Assembly: GCA_017616675.1 (NCBI GenBank)
Contig: JAFZXR010000052.1
Span: 1-38,314, forward strand
Length of the DNA stretch: 38,314 nt
Direction of reading: 5' to 3'
Source: Bacteroidales bacterium
GTDB lineage: Bacteria > Bacteroidota > Bacteroidia > Bacteroidales > F082
Of this stretch, positions 14,386 through 22,800 are shown piece by piece (the first letter of the stretch is position 1; each line of letters opens with the position of its first letter). The translations under genes and the position numbers were made by a program. The notes under the pieces are model-generated. The model did no database searches and was not told the DNA's origin. It saw nothing but the letters and a program-made list of their open reading frames with translations.

Positions 14386-16432
14386 AAACCCCGAATACTT
14401 TCCTCAGCACCCATTCTATTGTTATCAATGCTAATATGCTGAAAAACAACCATTTAAGGTTAATCAAATCGTCGTAGCGTGTCTCTTCGCGGGCGATTGA
14501 AGTGATGCTCTCGTCATTCTCAATGTCGCTGATAACTTGCTGAATATCAGTGATATAGTAATGACGACCGCCTGTCTGTGTTGCCAACGAGCGCATACGT
14601 TCGACGTCGGCAGTGAGGTCCTGGGCTTCCACGCCGAGTGATTCCACTGTGAAGGTGCCGCTGGCGTTGTATTCGACGCCTCCAAACGAGGTGTGGGCGC
14701 GGTAGTTATAGATACCCTCAGGCAGCATGCCGATATTCAGGTTGTAATTGTTTTCGCCTTTGGAAAACACGTAATCGTATGCATTGTTGATGGAAATCTG
14801 CAGATCCGGTTCGTTGATCAATTCTCTACTAGGATTGCGCAATTCTGCTGTAAGAACTATTTGTTCAGTATTGAGATAACTGTCTTTATGGTTGATAGTC
14901 AATTCCTTATCCTTTTCGGTGAGGAGATATTTCACCGTTTTGCTGAAAAGTTCGTTGAATCCGTCGTTGTTGTGATGATGGAAATATTCGTAGAGTTTCC
15001 AGCGCCAGCAACCTGTTCCGAAAATGAAAGCGTGTTTGTTGCCTTCGTTATCGTTGGCAAAGGCGAGAAGCGGGTTCGGAGTCTCCAAATCCATGATGTT
15101 CATCAGGAGAACGTCGTCGTGATGGGCGTTGAAGGCAATCTCGCAATGCGGCAATGCCAACGGTGGATATGATTTCAGCTCGTTTTTGATGTCGGAATTG
15201 ATGGTAAAAAGTCCGAAACTATTGTTAAACCTGCCTCTCACGTCGAGGTTGGTATTCGCCGCGCCACGTCCGATTTTTACGATATCCTGCGATTCGTTAA
15301 ACGCGTCGAAATCTGTATTTGTGCCAACGATGGTTAATGTTGGCACCCGTAGGGACGTGGCGTGCCGCGTCCGCGCAAATTGATGATATATCACCAAATC
15401 ATAATGGTTCCAATTATCAACATTTTCGTCGTATCTCACCTCGAATTCAAAATGATCATCCAATGCCGATTTTACTGCGGCGATGTCGGGATGCGGCGCG
15501 CCGGCGACGCACAAAACCCGGTATTTTTTGTCGGTGACGGTGATGAAAACACGCCTCGTCGTTGTGACAGGGCGCGCCGCATCCCGTTGTAGAGACGTTT
15601 CGGGAAACGTCTCTACATTAGGCGTTAAAAATATCTCGATATTTTTAACGCCCTCATCGCCTGAATCGATATTGAAATCGAAGGTTTTCGAGAATCGGTT
15701 GGATGTCACGGGAACGACGATGTTTTCGACGTCGGCGCCGTCCATCTTCACGATGACGTTCATGTCGTGGCCCTTGAAATTGGTGGCGTTGGCGGTCACG
15801 CGAAGCGGAAACAGCATATTGGCCTGCACCGTCTTGTTGTAGCGCACCTCCTTGATGGTCATGCCGGGATACGCCACGGTGTCGCCGAGCGTGACCGCAT
15901 ATATCGGGAACGGATAGTTTTCGATGCTCAACTCCGGATTAACCCCTTGGTTTACGATGCCATCCGACAGAAGCAGGACGGCGCCGACGTTCTTTTTGTA
16001 GAACTGACGTTGAATAGTGGAAAGAGCGGCGCTGATGTTAGTGAACTGCTCTGTGAAAAGGGGCTTCCTCGCGCCTTCGGCGCTCGGAATGACAGCGGCT
16101 CCGAAAAATAATTCTTCAACATCGTAATTCTTTTCCAGCAAATTGACAATGGAATCAACCAGTTTTGGGTATTTCGTCTTGTAAAAAACAGAATCTTTGT
16201 TCAAGATAATCGATTCGGAATTGTCTTGGGCGATGACGACAATCGGCTGTTCGATTTTATAAGTCTTCTGCTTGATGTACGGGTTGATGAACAGCATCAC
16301 CACGGTGGCGACGACAATAGTGCGCAAGGCAAAAAGCAAAACGGTCAGTCCTCTGCCGTATTTCTTCGAGAAAAGATACAGCAGCGAAGCGTAAATCGCG
16401 CCGATTGCCAGGGCAAAAATGACCGACCACAT
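14381..16432 (-). CDS. vWA-type membrane-anchored protein with several palindromic insertions
   Basis: The 683-residue chain has two N-terminal helices (about 1-20 and 29-50), a von Willebrand factor A-like domain with metal-site motif DNSES (Asp70, Ser72, Ser74) and LLSDGIVNQG, Ig-like strands, a glutamine-amidotransferase-like region (about 305-500; VAGAPHPDIAAV), and a C-terminal helix (about 658-677). This is the architecture of Bacteroidota VWA proteins often grouped with BatA/aerotolerance proteins, with most of the chain on the periplasmic side; the function is unknown. At least three palindromic sequences are read through in frame: residues about 113-124 (VIPSAEGARKPL), 261-282 (two adjacent palindromes) and 353-361 (RTRHATSLR). 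They are probably loop insertions. The gene is intact despite them. Confidence 0.8.
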   Translation of the reverse strand: MWSVIFALAIGAIYASLLYLFSKKYGRGLTVLLFALRTIVVATVVMLFINPYIKQKTYKIEQPIVVIAQDNSESIILNKDSVFYKTKYPKLVDSIVNLLEKNYDVEELFFGAAVIPSAEGARKPLFTEQFTNISAALSTIQRQFYKKNVGAVLLLSDGIVNQGVNPELSIENYPFPIYAVTLGDTVAYPGMTIKEVRYNKTVQANMLFPLRVTANATNFKGHDMNVIVKMDGADVENIVVPVTSNRFSKTFDFNIDSGDEGVKNIEIFLTPNVETFPETSLQRDAARPVTTTRRVFITVTDKKYRVLCVAGAPHPDIAAVKSALDDHFEFEVRYDENVDNWNHYDLVIYHQFARTRHATSLRVPTLTIVGTNTDFDAFNESQDIVKIGRGAANTNLDVRGRFNNSFGLFTINSDIKNELKSYPPLALPHCEIAFNAHHDDVLLMNIMDLETPNPLLAFANDNEGNKHAFIFGTGCWRWKLYEYFHHHNNDGFNELFSKTVKYLLTEKDKELTINHKDSYLNTEQIVLTAELRNPSRELINEPDLQISINNAYDYVFSKGENNYNLNIGMLPEGIYNYRAHTSFGGVEYNASGTFTVESLGVEAQDLTADVERMRSLATQTGGRHYYITDIQQVISDIENDESITSIAREETRYDDLINLKWLFFSILALITIEWVLRKVFGVY
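15349..15376. repeat. Palindromic element copy 3 (inside vWA gene)
   Basis: GTAGGGACGTGG, centre CGTG, then CCGCGTCC; the outer four bases of the right arm have diverged. The first 24 nt differ from the copy at 9697 at two positions. The host gene is on the other strand, so it is read as RTRHATSLR. Confidence 0.8.
15487..15586. repeat. 16-bp perfect inverted repeat separated by 68 nt
   Basis: CGGGATGCGGCGCGCC (15487-15502) is the exact reverse complement of 15571-15586. The left copy encodes the apparently native GAPHPD; the right copy encodes RDAARP beside palindromic element copy 4. Confidence 0.75.
15588..15617. repeat. Palindromic element copy 4 (perfect, inside vWA gene)
   Basis: TGTAGAGACGTTTC (15588-15601) and GAAACGTCTCTACA (15604-15617) form a perfect 14-bp stem around GG. 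The inner 28 nt (15589-15616) match the family layout: GTAGAGACGTTT, centre CGGG, AAACGTCTCTAC. It is read on the minus strand as NVETFPETSLQ. Confidence 0.9.
15621..15652. repeat. Perfect 32-nt palindrome next to copy 4
   Basis: GGCGTTAAAAATATC (15621-15635) and its exact reverse complement (15638-15652) are separated by TC. It starts 4 nt after element copy 4 and has no sequence similarity to that family. Confidence 0.9.
16061..16096. repeat. Short hairpin repeat of the TCATTCCGAGC...GAGGAA type (inside vWA gene)
   Basis: The plus strand reads CTTCCTC, then GCGCC-TTC-GGCGC (16071-16083), then TCGGAATGACA. The outer bases CC/GG also pair across a TC/TC internal loop. I recall this motif as a dispersed repeat in many bacterial genomes, which I could not check. 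It is read in frame as AVIPSAEGARKP. Confidence 0.6.
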
Positions 16433-16465
16433 GGTGATGAAAATTTTTGCAAAAATACGAAATTA

Positions 16466-16495
16466 GTTTAAAAGTTTAATAGTTTAAAAGTTTAG
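16466..16495. repeat. 14-nt direct repeat with 16-nt period upstream of the vWA gene
   Basis: AGTTTAAAAGTTTA occurs at 16466-16479 and 16482-16495. Period and composition resemble the units at 14322-14385 in reverse orientation (minus strand TAAACTTTTAAA versus plus strand TAAACTTATAA). Confidence 0.7.
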
Positions 16496-16533
16496 CATAA
16501 AAATTATAGGCACATAATTAAAAATTATTTAGT

Positions 16534-16541
16534 ACTTTTGT
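16534..16541 (+). promoter_or_regulatory. -7 box for the GT9-TsaC-protease genes
   Basis: TACTTTTG fits TAnnTTTG and lies 17 nt before the ATG at 16559. No -33 element stands out. Confidence 0.45.
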
Positions 16542-16558
16542 AGTTTATTTCGATTGAT

Positions 16559-17545
16559 ATGAAGAAATTTCTTGTCATACAAACCGCTTCGATCGGGGAT
16601 GTGATTCTGGCGACGGCCGTTGCTGAGAAGCTGCATGCATATTTCCCTGATAGTCAGATAGATATGATGATAAAAAAGGGCTACGAAAACCTTTTCGAAA
16701 ATCATCCTTATATAAATAAGGTGTATGCCTGGGACAAGAAACATCATAAATACCGCAACCTCTTTTCAATTTGGCGTCAGATTAGAAAAGAACGCTACGA
16801 CCTGATTGCCAACGTCCAGCGTTATGCCGCCACAGGTTTCATCACCGCTTTCGGCAAGGCGAAGGAGACGGCTGGATTCAACAAAAACCCGTTCAGCTGC
16901 TTCTTCACTCATAAGATAAAGCACGTGATAGGGGTGAAGGGAGTGCATGAAGTCGACCGTAACCAGCGGCTCATCGAGCATCTCACCGACAATAAAGCCA
17001 TGCGTCCGGCGTTATATCCTAGTGAAGAGATCTTTGAAAAGGTGAAGCATTACAAGGCAGAGCCGTACATCTGCGTGGCACCGTGCTCGCTGTGGTTTAC
17101 GAAGCAGTTCCCCGAAGACCTCTGGGAGCAGTTTTTACAGCAGGTGCCGGAGAATTTGAAGGTTTATCTCCTCGGCGGAAGAGACGATATCGCACTTTGC
17201 GACCGCATCATTGCCAACGTGCCCGACAAGCAGATCGAGAGTCTGGCCGGACAGCTGAATCTCCTTGAATCTGCCGCTCTGATGAAGGATGCGAAGATGA
17301 ACTATGTGTGCGACTCGTCGCCAATGCACCTCGCCAGCTCGCAGAATGCCCCGACGACGGCTATCTTCTGCTCGACGGTGGCCGACTTCGGATTCGGTCC
17401 GCTGTCAGAAGACTCGGTGGTGGTTGAGGAAAACCGCGTCCTGAAATGCCGTCCATGCGGATTGCATGGCTACAAAGAATGTCCAAAAGGTCATTTCAAC
17501 TGCGCCTATTTCATTGATATTAAAGAACTTACAGATAGATTATGA
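16559..17545 (+). CDS. Glycosyltransferase family 9 protein (heptosyltransferase-like)
   Basis: The 328-residue protein opens with IQTASIGDVILATAVAEKL, the N-terminal acceptor-domain signature of ADP-heptose:LPS heptosyltransferases. The C-terminal nucleotide-sugar domain contains VYLLGGRDD and CDSSPMHLASSQNAP. The family adds heptose or a similar sugar to lipid A core on the cytoplasmic face of the inner membrane; the exact sugar is not known. Near the C-terminus CRPCG and CPKGHFNC form a cysteine group seen in many GT9 proteins of this phylum. The stop overlaps the ATG of the next gene by 4 nt, suggesting translational coupling with tsaC, a common but functionally unrelated neighbour. Confidence 0.85.
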   Translation: MKKFLVIQTASIGDVILATAVAEKLHAYFPDSQIDMMIKKGYENLFENHPYINKVYAWDKKHHKYRNLFSIWRQIRKERYDLIANVQRYAATGFITAFGKAKETAGFNKNPFSCFFTHKIKHVIGVKGVHEVDRNQRLIEHLTDNKAMRPALYPSEEIFEKVKHYKAEPYICVAPCSLWFTKQFPEDLWEQFLQQVPENLKVYLLGGRDDIALCDRIIANVPDKQIESLAGQLNLLESAALMKDAKMNYVCDSSPMHLASSQNAPTTAIFCSTVADFGFGPLSEDSVVVEENRVLKCRPCGLHGYKECPKGHFNCAYFIDIKELTDRL

Positions 17546-18111
17546 ATACTTTTGAACAAGAAGTCGACCTCTGTGTGAAGCTACTCCAGGAAGGCAAGGT
17601 CTTCATCTATCCGACCGACACCATCTGGGGTATCGGCTGCGACGCCACCAACGCCAAGGCCATCGACAAGATTTTCAAGATCAAGAACCGTCCCGCAGGC
17701 AAGGGACTGATTATCTTGGTCGATTCCGTCGAACGCCTGAAGGACTACGTCAAGAACCCGTCGCCTATAGCCGCCGACCTGATTAAAGCAGCGTGTAACC
17801 CATTGAGTATCATATATAAAGAGTCGAAGGGCCTGGCTAAGAACCTCTCGGCCGACGGCAGCGTTTGCATCCGTGTGACTACCAACGAGTTTTGCAAGGA
17901 AGTGATTCGCCGCCTCGGTCACCCCATAACCTCCACCTCGGCCAACCTCAGCGGCGAACCGTCGCCAGCCAACTTCACCGACATCTCGGAAATGATGAAG
18001 AAGTCGGCCGACTACGTGGTGAGCCTCTATCACGATGTCATCGTCAAGCCGAAGGCGTCGACGATAATAAAAATCAATGACGATAACACTTTTGAAATAG
18101 TTAGAAGTTAG
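17542..18111 (+). CDS. tsaC: L-threonylcarbamoyladenylate synthase (Sua5/YciO/YrdC family)
   Basis: The 189-residue product is a single YrdC domain: YPTDTIWGIGCDA, then KIKNRPAGKGL with the KxR substrate motif, and TSTSANLSGEP with the SxN nucleotide motif near the C-terminus. It lacks the extra C-terminal Sua5 domain, as TsaC does. The enzyme makes threonylcarbamoyl-AMP from threonine, bicarbonate and ATP for the t6A modification of ANN-decoding tRNAs in the cytoplasm. The ATG lies inside the previous stop (ATGA), and the protease gene follows after 7 nt. Confusion with the paralogue YciO cannot be fully excluded. Confidence 0.9.
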   Translation: MNTFEQEVDLCVKLLQEGKVFIYPTDTIWGIGCDATNAKAIDKIFKIKNRPAGKGLIILVDSVERLKDYVKNPSPIAADLIKAACNPLSIIYKESKGLAKNLSADGSVCIRVTTNEFCKEVIRRLGHPITSTSANLSGEPSPANFTDISEMMKKSADYVVSLYHDVIVKPKASTIIKINDDNTFEIVRS

Positions 18112-18118
18112 CCCCGTT

Positions 18119-19711
18119 ATGAAACGATTTGTTTTAATTATATTATTGATAATCAGTCAGTTATGCTTGGCGCAAAATAAGACGAAGCCGGCAGAGACCA
18201 CGCAGAAACTGGCTACTACGATGTATCTCATCGAGAATTTTTATGTCGACAGCACCGACATGCCAAAGCTGACTGATGAAGCCATTATCGCGATGCTGAA
18301 GTCGCTCGACCCGCACAGCGCCTACATCGCCGCCAAAGACGTGCAGAAGGCTAACGAAGAGCTGGTGGGCAACTTCGAGGGCATTGGCGTGACATTCCAG
18401 ATACTTCGCGATACAATCCTCGTCGTCTCGGCGGTGCCCGGCGGTCCGTCGGAGAAAGTCGGCATCATGGCTGGCGACCGCATAGTGACCATCGATGGGG
18501 AAGACGCCTTCGGAAAGAAGGTGAACAACGAGTTTGTGACCACCCATCTGCGCGGCAAGAAAGGCACTAAAGTGGTGCTTGGTATAAAACGCGGTGACGA
18601 CCCGCAACTTATTGATTTTGAAATTGTTAGAGATAAGATTCCGTTGAATAGCATCAACACTTATTTCATGGTCGACAAGAAAATCGGCTACATAAAACTC
18701 GACAAGTTCGCCCAGCAGTCGGTGGAGGAGTTTGAAAAAGCCCTCAACGACCTGAAAAAGCAAGGGTTGCAGTCGCTGATTCTCGATTTGCGAGGCAATT
18801 CGGGCGGATATCTCATGACGGCCTTCGGTCTGGGAAATGAATTCCTCGGAAGCGGTAAACCGGTAGTGTTTACTGAGGGTTTGAAGAGTGAGAAGCAGTA
18901 TTATTTTACCGATAAAAACGGCAGTTTCCGTGACGGTCGACTGGTGGTCCTCATCGACGAGGGCAGCGCTTCGGCCAGTGAGATTGTGTCGGGTGCCATC
19001 CAGGATTGGGACAGGGGAGTGCTCATCGGGCGCCGCACCTTCGGCAAGGGCCTGGTACAGAGGCCTTTCAACCTTCCCGACGGCTCTCAGATCCGCTTGA
19101 CAACGGCGCGTTACTACACCCCGACCGGACGTTGCATCCAGCGTTCTTACGATGAAGGCTCGGAAGAATATTTCAAGGAGATGACGAAGCGTCTGGAGCA
19201 TGGCGAATATTATCATGCCGACAGCGTCAAATTCGCCGATTCGCTTAAGTATTACACGCTGAACAGCGGTCGTACGGTTTACGGCGGCGGTGCCATCATG
19301 CCCGATATCTTCATGCCGGCCGACACCTCGTATTCGTCAAAACTTCTGACCGATCTGATAAGAAAAACGGTGTTTAACGCCTATTGCATCGATTACGTCT
19401 TGAAAAATAGGGAAGAACTCAACAAAAAATATCCCGATTTTGAGACTTTCAACAAAAAATTCAAGGTCAACGACGCCATGTTGGACGATTTCAAGAAGCT
19501 TGCCTCGGAAAAAGATGTGAAGTGGGATGATGGACAGTTTGACCGTTCGGAGATGTGGATCAAGTTGAGAATCAAGGCGATGATAGCTCAGGATTTGTGG
19601 AATATCGACAAGTTTTACCGCGTCGTCATGGCTGAGGACAAGATGATCGAGAAGGCTGTCGAGGTGCTTAAATCGAAGGATGAATACGATAGAATCCTTG
19701 GATTGAAATAA
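18119..19711 (+). CDS. Carboxy-terminal processing peptidase (family S41) with PDZ domain
   Basis: A signal peptide (MKRFVLIILLIISQLCLA, cut before Q) is followed by a helical region, a PDZ domain (about 75-165; FEGIGVTF, GPSEKVGIMAGDRIVTIDG) and the S41 core with LDLRGNSGGYL, EGSASASEI and GRRTFGKGLVQ. By comparison with Tsp/CtpA the nucleophile is Ser285 and the general base Lys310, 25 residues apart as usual. A C-terminal region of about 160 residues is predicted helical. Such proteases trim C-termini of periplasmic proteins. At 530 residues it is typical for Bacteroidota. It is the last gene of the 16559 unit; an AT-only palindrome follows but no GC-rich terminator. Confidence 0.9.
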   Translation: MKRFVLIILLIISQLCLAQNKTKPAETTQKLATTMYLIENFYVDSTDMPKLTDEAIIAMLKSLDPHSAYIAAKDVQKANEELVGNFEGIGVTFQILRDTILVVSAVPGGPSEKVGIMAGDRIVTIDGEDAFGKKVNNEFVTTHLRGKKGTKVVLGIKRGDDPQLIDFEIVRDKIPLNSINTYFMVDKKIGYIKLDKFAQQSVEEFEKALNDLKKQGLQSLILDLRGNSGGYLMTAFGLGNEFLGSGKPVVFTEGLKSEKQYYFTDKNGSFRDGRLVVLIDEGSASASEIVSGAIQDWDRGVLIGRRTFGKGLVQRPFNLPDGSQIRLTTARYYTPTGRCIQRSYDEGSEEYFKEMTKRLEHGEYYHADSVKFADSLKYYTLNSGRTVYGGGAIMPDIFMPADTSYSSKLLTDLIRKTVFNAYCIDYVLKNREELNKKYPDFETFNKKFKVNDAMLDDFKKLASEKDVKWDDGQFDRSEMWIKLRIKAMIAQDLWNIDKFYRVVMAEDKMIEKAVEVLKSKDEYDRILGLK

Positions 19712-19744
19712 TCATTTTTTTGAAAAAAATCGAAAAAAACGGCT

Positions 19745-19772
19745 GTACGTATTAAAATTAATCGTACCTTTG
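19745..19772 (+). promoter_or_regulatory. Predicted promoter of the first C25 protease gene
   Basis: TACCTTTG (19765-19772) is the -7 box. ACGTAT (19747-19752) stands at the same 12-nt distance as in the promoters at 1399 and 12037, though the TGTCG part of the box is not conserved here. GTACG and CGTAC also form an inverted repeat over the spacer. The leader to the ATG would be about 60 nt. Confidence 0.5.
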
Positions 19773-19837
19773 CCCGTTTTAACACAAGCTAATAGACGAA
19801 AATTAACAGATTTAATAATAACTTAATTTAAACAAAA

Positions 19838-22800
19838 ATGAAGAAATTTCAACTCAAAAAACTTGCAATGGCGTTGGTAGTCATCATGTTAGGCTTCCAA
19901 GCTTTTGCTCAAGGTCGCATTGATCTGGCCCCTATGGGAAAGACATCTCATGAGGCACAGAATGTGACAATGAACGGTTTTACAGCATCGTTCTCATTCA
20001 ACAGCATTGAGAGCGAGCTGATTTCGACAGAGAAAGGCGATTTCTCGGTAATCACTTTGGACAATTCACTTCCTGGCGGAAATACAGGAGAGCCACAGGT
20101 TCCGGTTGTGCGTAAGCTTATCGCTGTTCCATTCGGAGCAACACCGGTTGTGACGCTTAAGAACTACACTGTGACCGATTATAACCTTTCGGACTATGGT
20201 ATTGAAAGAATTTTCCCACAGCAGCCTTCACAAAGCAAGAGCGAGAAGGAAGTTAAGTTCTACTACAACGAAGATGCTTATCAGACAAGAGGTTTCGACG
20301 AGAGTCACCCAATTGCTGAAGTCGAAGTCATGGGAACCATGCGTGGTATCCAGATTGGCGCTTTGCAGTTGAACGCTGTGAGATACAATGCTTCAACAAA
20401 CACAGTCCGTGTTTACAACGACATCGATGTCGAAGTGACATTCGAAAATGCCGACATGGAGCTCACAGAGAAGACTTTGGTCAACACTTACAGCCCATAC
20501 TTCAGAACAGTTTACGCAACACTGTTCAATGAGAAAGCTATTCGTGACATCTACGATGAGCACCCTGACCTCTGGGCAACTCCAGTTAAGGTTTTGGTTA
20601 TTGCAAACCGTATGTTTGAAACCACTTTGCAGCCATGGATCACATGGAAGACCGAAAAAGGTTTCTACATGGATGTCAACTACACCGACGAAATCGGCAC
20701 AAGCGCATCAGCTATCAAGACTTTCATCACCAACAAGTATAATGCTGGTGTTGCAGCCGGTCAGGCTCCGACATTTGTCATCATCGTCGGTGACAAGAAC
20801 CAGGTCCCTCAATCACAGACAGGAGCTGCTACAAGCGAGGTCACTGACCTTTACTACTATGCAGTGGCAGGCGGTGCTACCGACTATTATCCGGATATGT
20901 TCCACAGCCGTTTCACATGCGAGACAACACAGGAACTCCAGAATGTTATCGATAAGACCTTGATGTACGAGCAGTACACAATGCCTGATCCGTCATATCT
21001 GAGCAATGTTCTTCTCATCGCCGGTTGGGATAGCGGCTGGAACCCGAAAGTCGGTAAGCCAACCATCCAGTATGCAATGAACTACTACTACAATGCAGAC
21101 CATGGCTTTGAGAATGTGTACAACTTCTTGGAGACTCCTTACAACCAGCCATATGCAAGCTTGAACACTGGTGTCAACTTCGTGAACTACACCGCTCATG
21201 GTGGAGAGACAAGCTGGTCGAACCCGGCATTCTCAACGAGTGATGTTAATTCATTGACAAACACAAATAAATACTTCCTTGCAATGGGTAACTGCTGCTT
21301 GGCTGCTAACTGGGGTTATTCAACCAAATCATTGGGTGAGTCATTCATCATTGCTCCTAACAAGGGTGCTTACGCATATATCGGTGCACCGGTGTCGACA
21401 TACTGGTGGGAGGATTACTATTTTGGCGTTGGCGCAACAACCACTATCAATGCAATGCCTTTGATCGAAAATACGACGATGGGTGTTTACGACGCTGTAT
21501 TCCGTGATGAAGACTTCAACTGCGTGTCAGCTATCCCGTTCATTGGTAACGTGGCAGTCTGCTATGCACACGCCGGCAATTATCAGAACGCTATCAGCAG
21601 CGGCGCTACAAACCAGTATTACTGGGAAGCTTACCACGTCCTCGGTGACGGTTCGGTTTGCCCATATCACACAAATCCTGTTGCAAACAATGTATCACAC
21701 CTTCCGACACTTCCTATCGGAATGGACTTCTACACAGTTTCAGCTGATCCGGGTTCATATGTTGGTATTACGAAGGACGGTGTCCTCTACGGCGCTGGTG
21801 AAATCGGTGAAGAAGGCACAGCCGACATCCCGATCACTCCTGTGACATCAGGCGGTAACGTTAAGATTGTTGTGACACATCCACAGCGTCAGCCGTATGT
21901 GGCTGAAGTCCCTGCTGCAGCAATGACAGGCGCTTACGTGGCGGTTAACGGATACGCTTTGAGTGAGGCTCAGGCCAACTACGGTGAGACTCTCGATATG
22001 TCAATCGAAATCAAGAACGTCGGTTCTCAGGTTTCAGGCGCAATCACTGCTACACTGACAACAGATTGCGAATATGTGACTATCAACAATAATAGCGCTA
22101 CAACAGCAGCTTTGGAACCAGATCAGACAGCCACAGTCGAAGGTTATCAGTTCACAGTTGCAGCAAACGTTCCTGATAAGACCAAAGCTCAGTTCGTTCT
22201 CTCAGTGAACGATGGTACAGATACTTGGGAAGCCAATATCAACGTCACTCTCCATGCTCCGGCTCTCCAGGCTGAAAGCGTGGTGGTGTCGGACATGGAT
22301 GTGACATTCACATTCAAGAATGCCGGTAGCGCTCCATTCTATGGTGGCACACTGACACTCGCAAGCTGCTCACCAGACCTTGTATTTACTGATGATGTAA
22401 TTGTTGTTGACGATGTCGTTGAAGGTGGTGAGACACTTCCGATTTCTGTTAACTATATTATCGATGGTGGCGTCGAACCGGGCACAACCTTCGAGGCTGA
22501 GTATGACTTCGCAACAGGTGCGTTCGAGATTAGCGACATCTTCGTTGTTTCGTATGGTTCAATCCAAGAAGACTTTGAGTCGGGCGTGTTCGGCGAGGGA
22601 TGGACATTCTCACCAAACAACACTGCATGGACTATCGTCGATGGCGGCACCAAGGGAGCAAAGTGCATGAAGTCGATGAATGAAGGTTTGGCCAGCACTG
22701 AATATTCAGCAACTCTGACACTTAACGTTATGGCAGCAGGCACTATGACCTTCATGTACAAGGTGTCATGCGAGCAAGGCTCATCACATAACTGGGATTA

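Noticed and set aside
18161..19216. Minus-strand open frame of 351 codons
   Set aside because: It is a shadow of the S41 protease gene, whose motifs and catalytic residues are clear on the plus strand.
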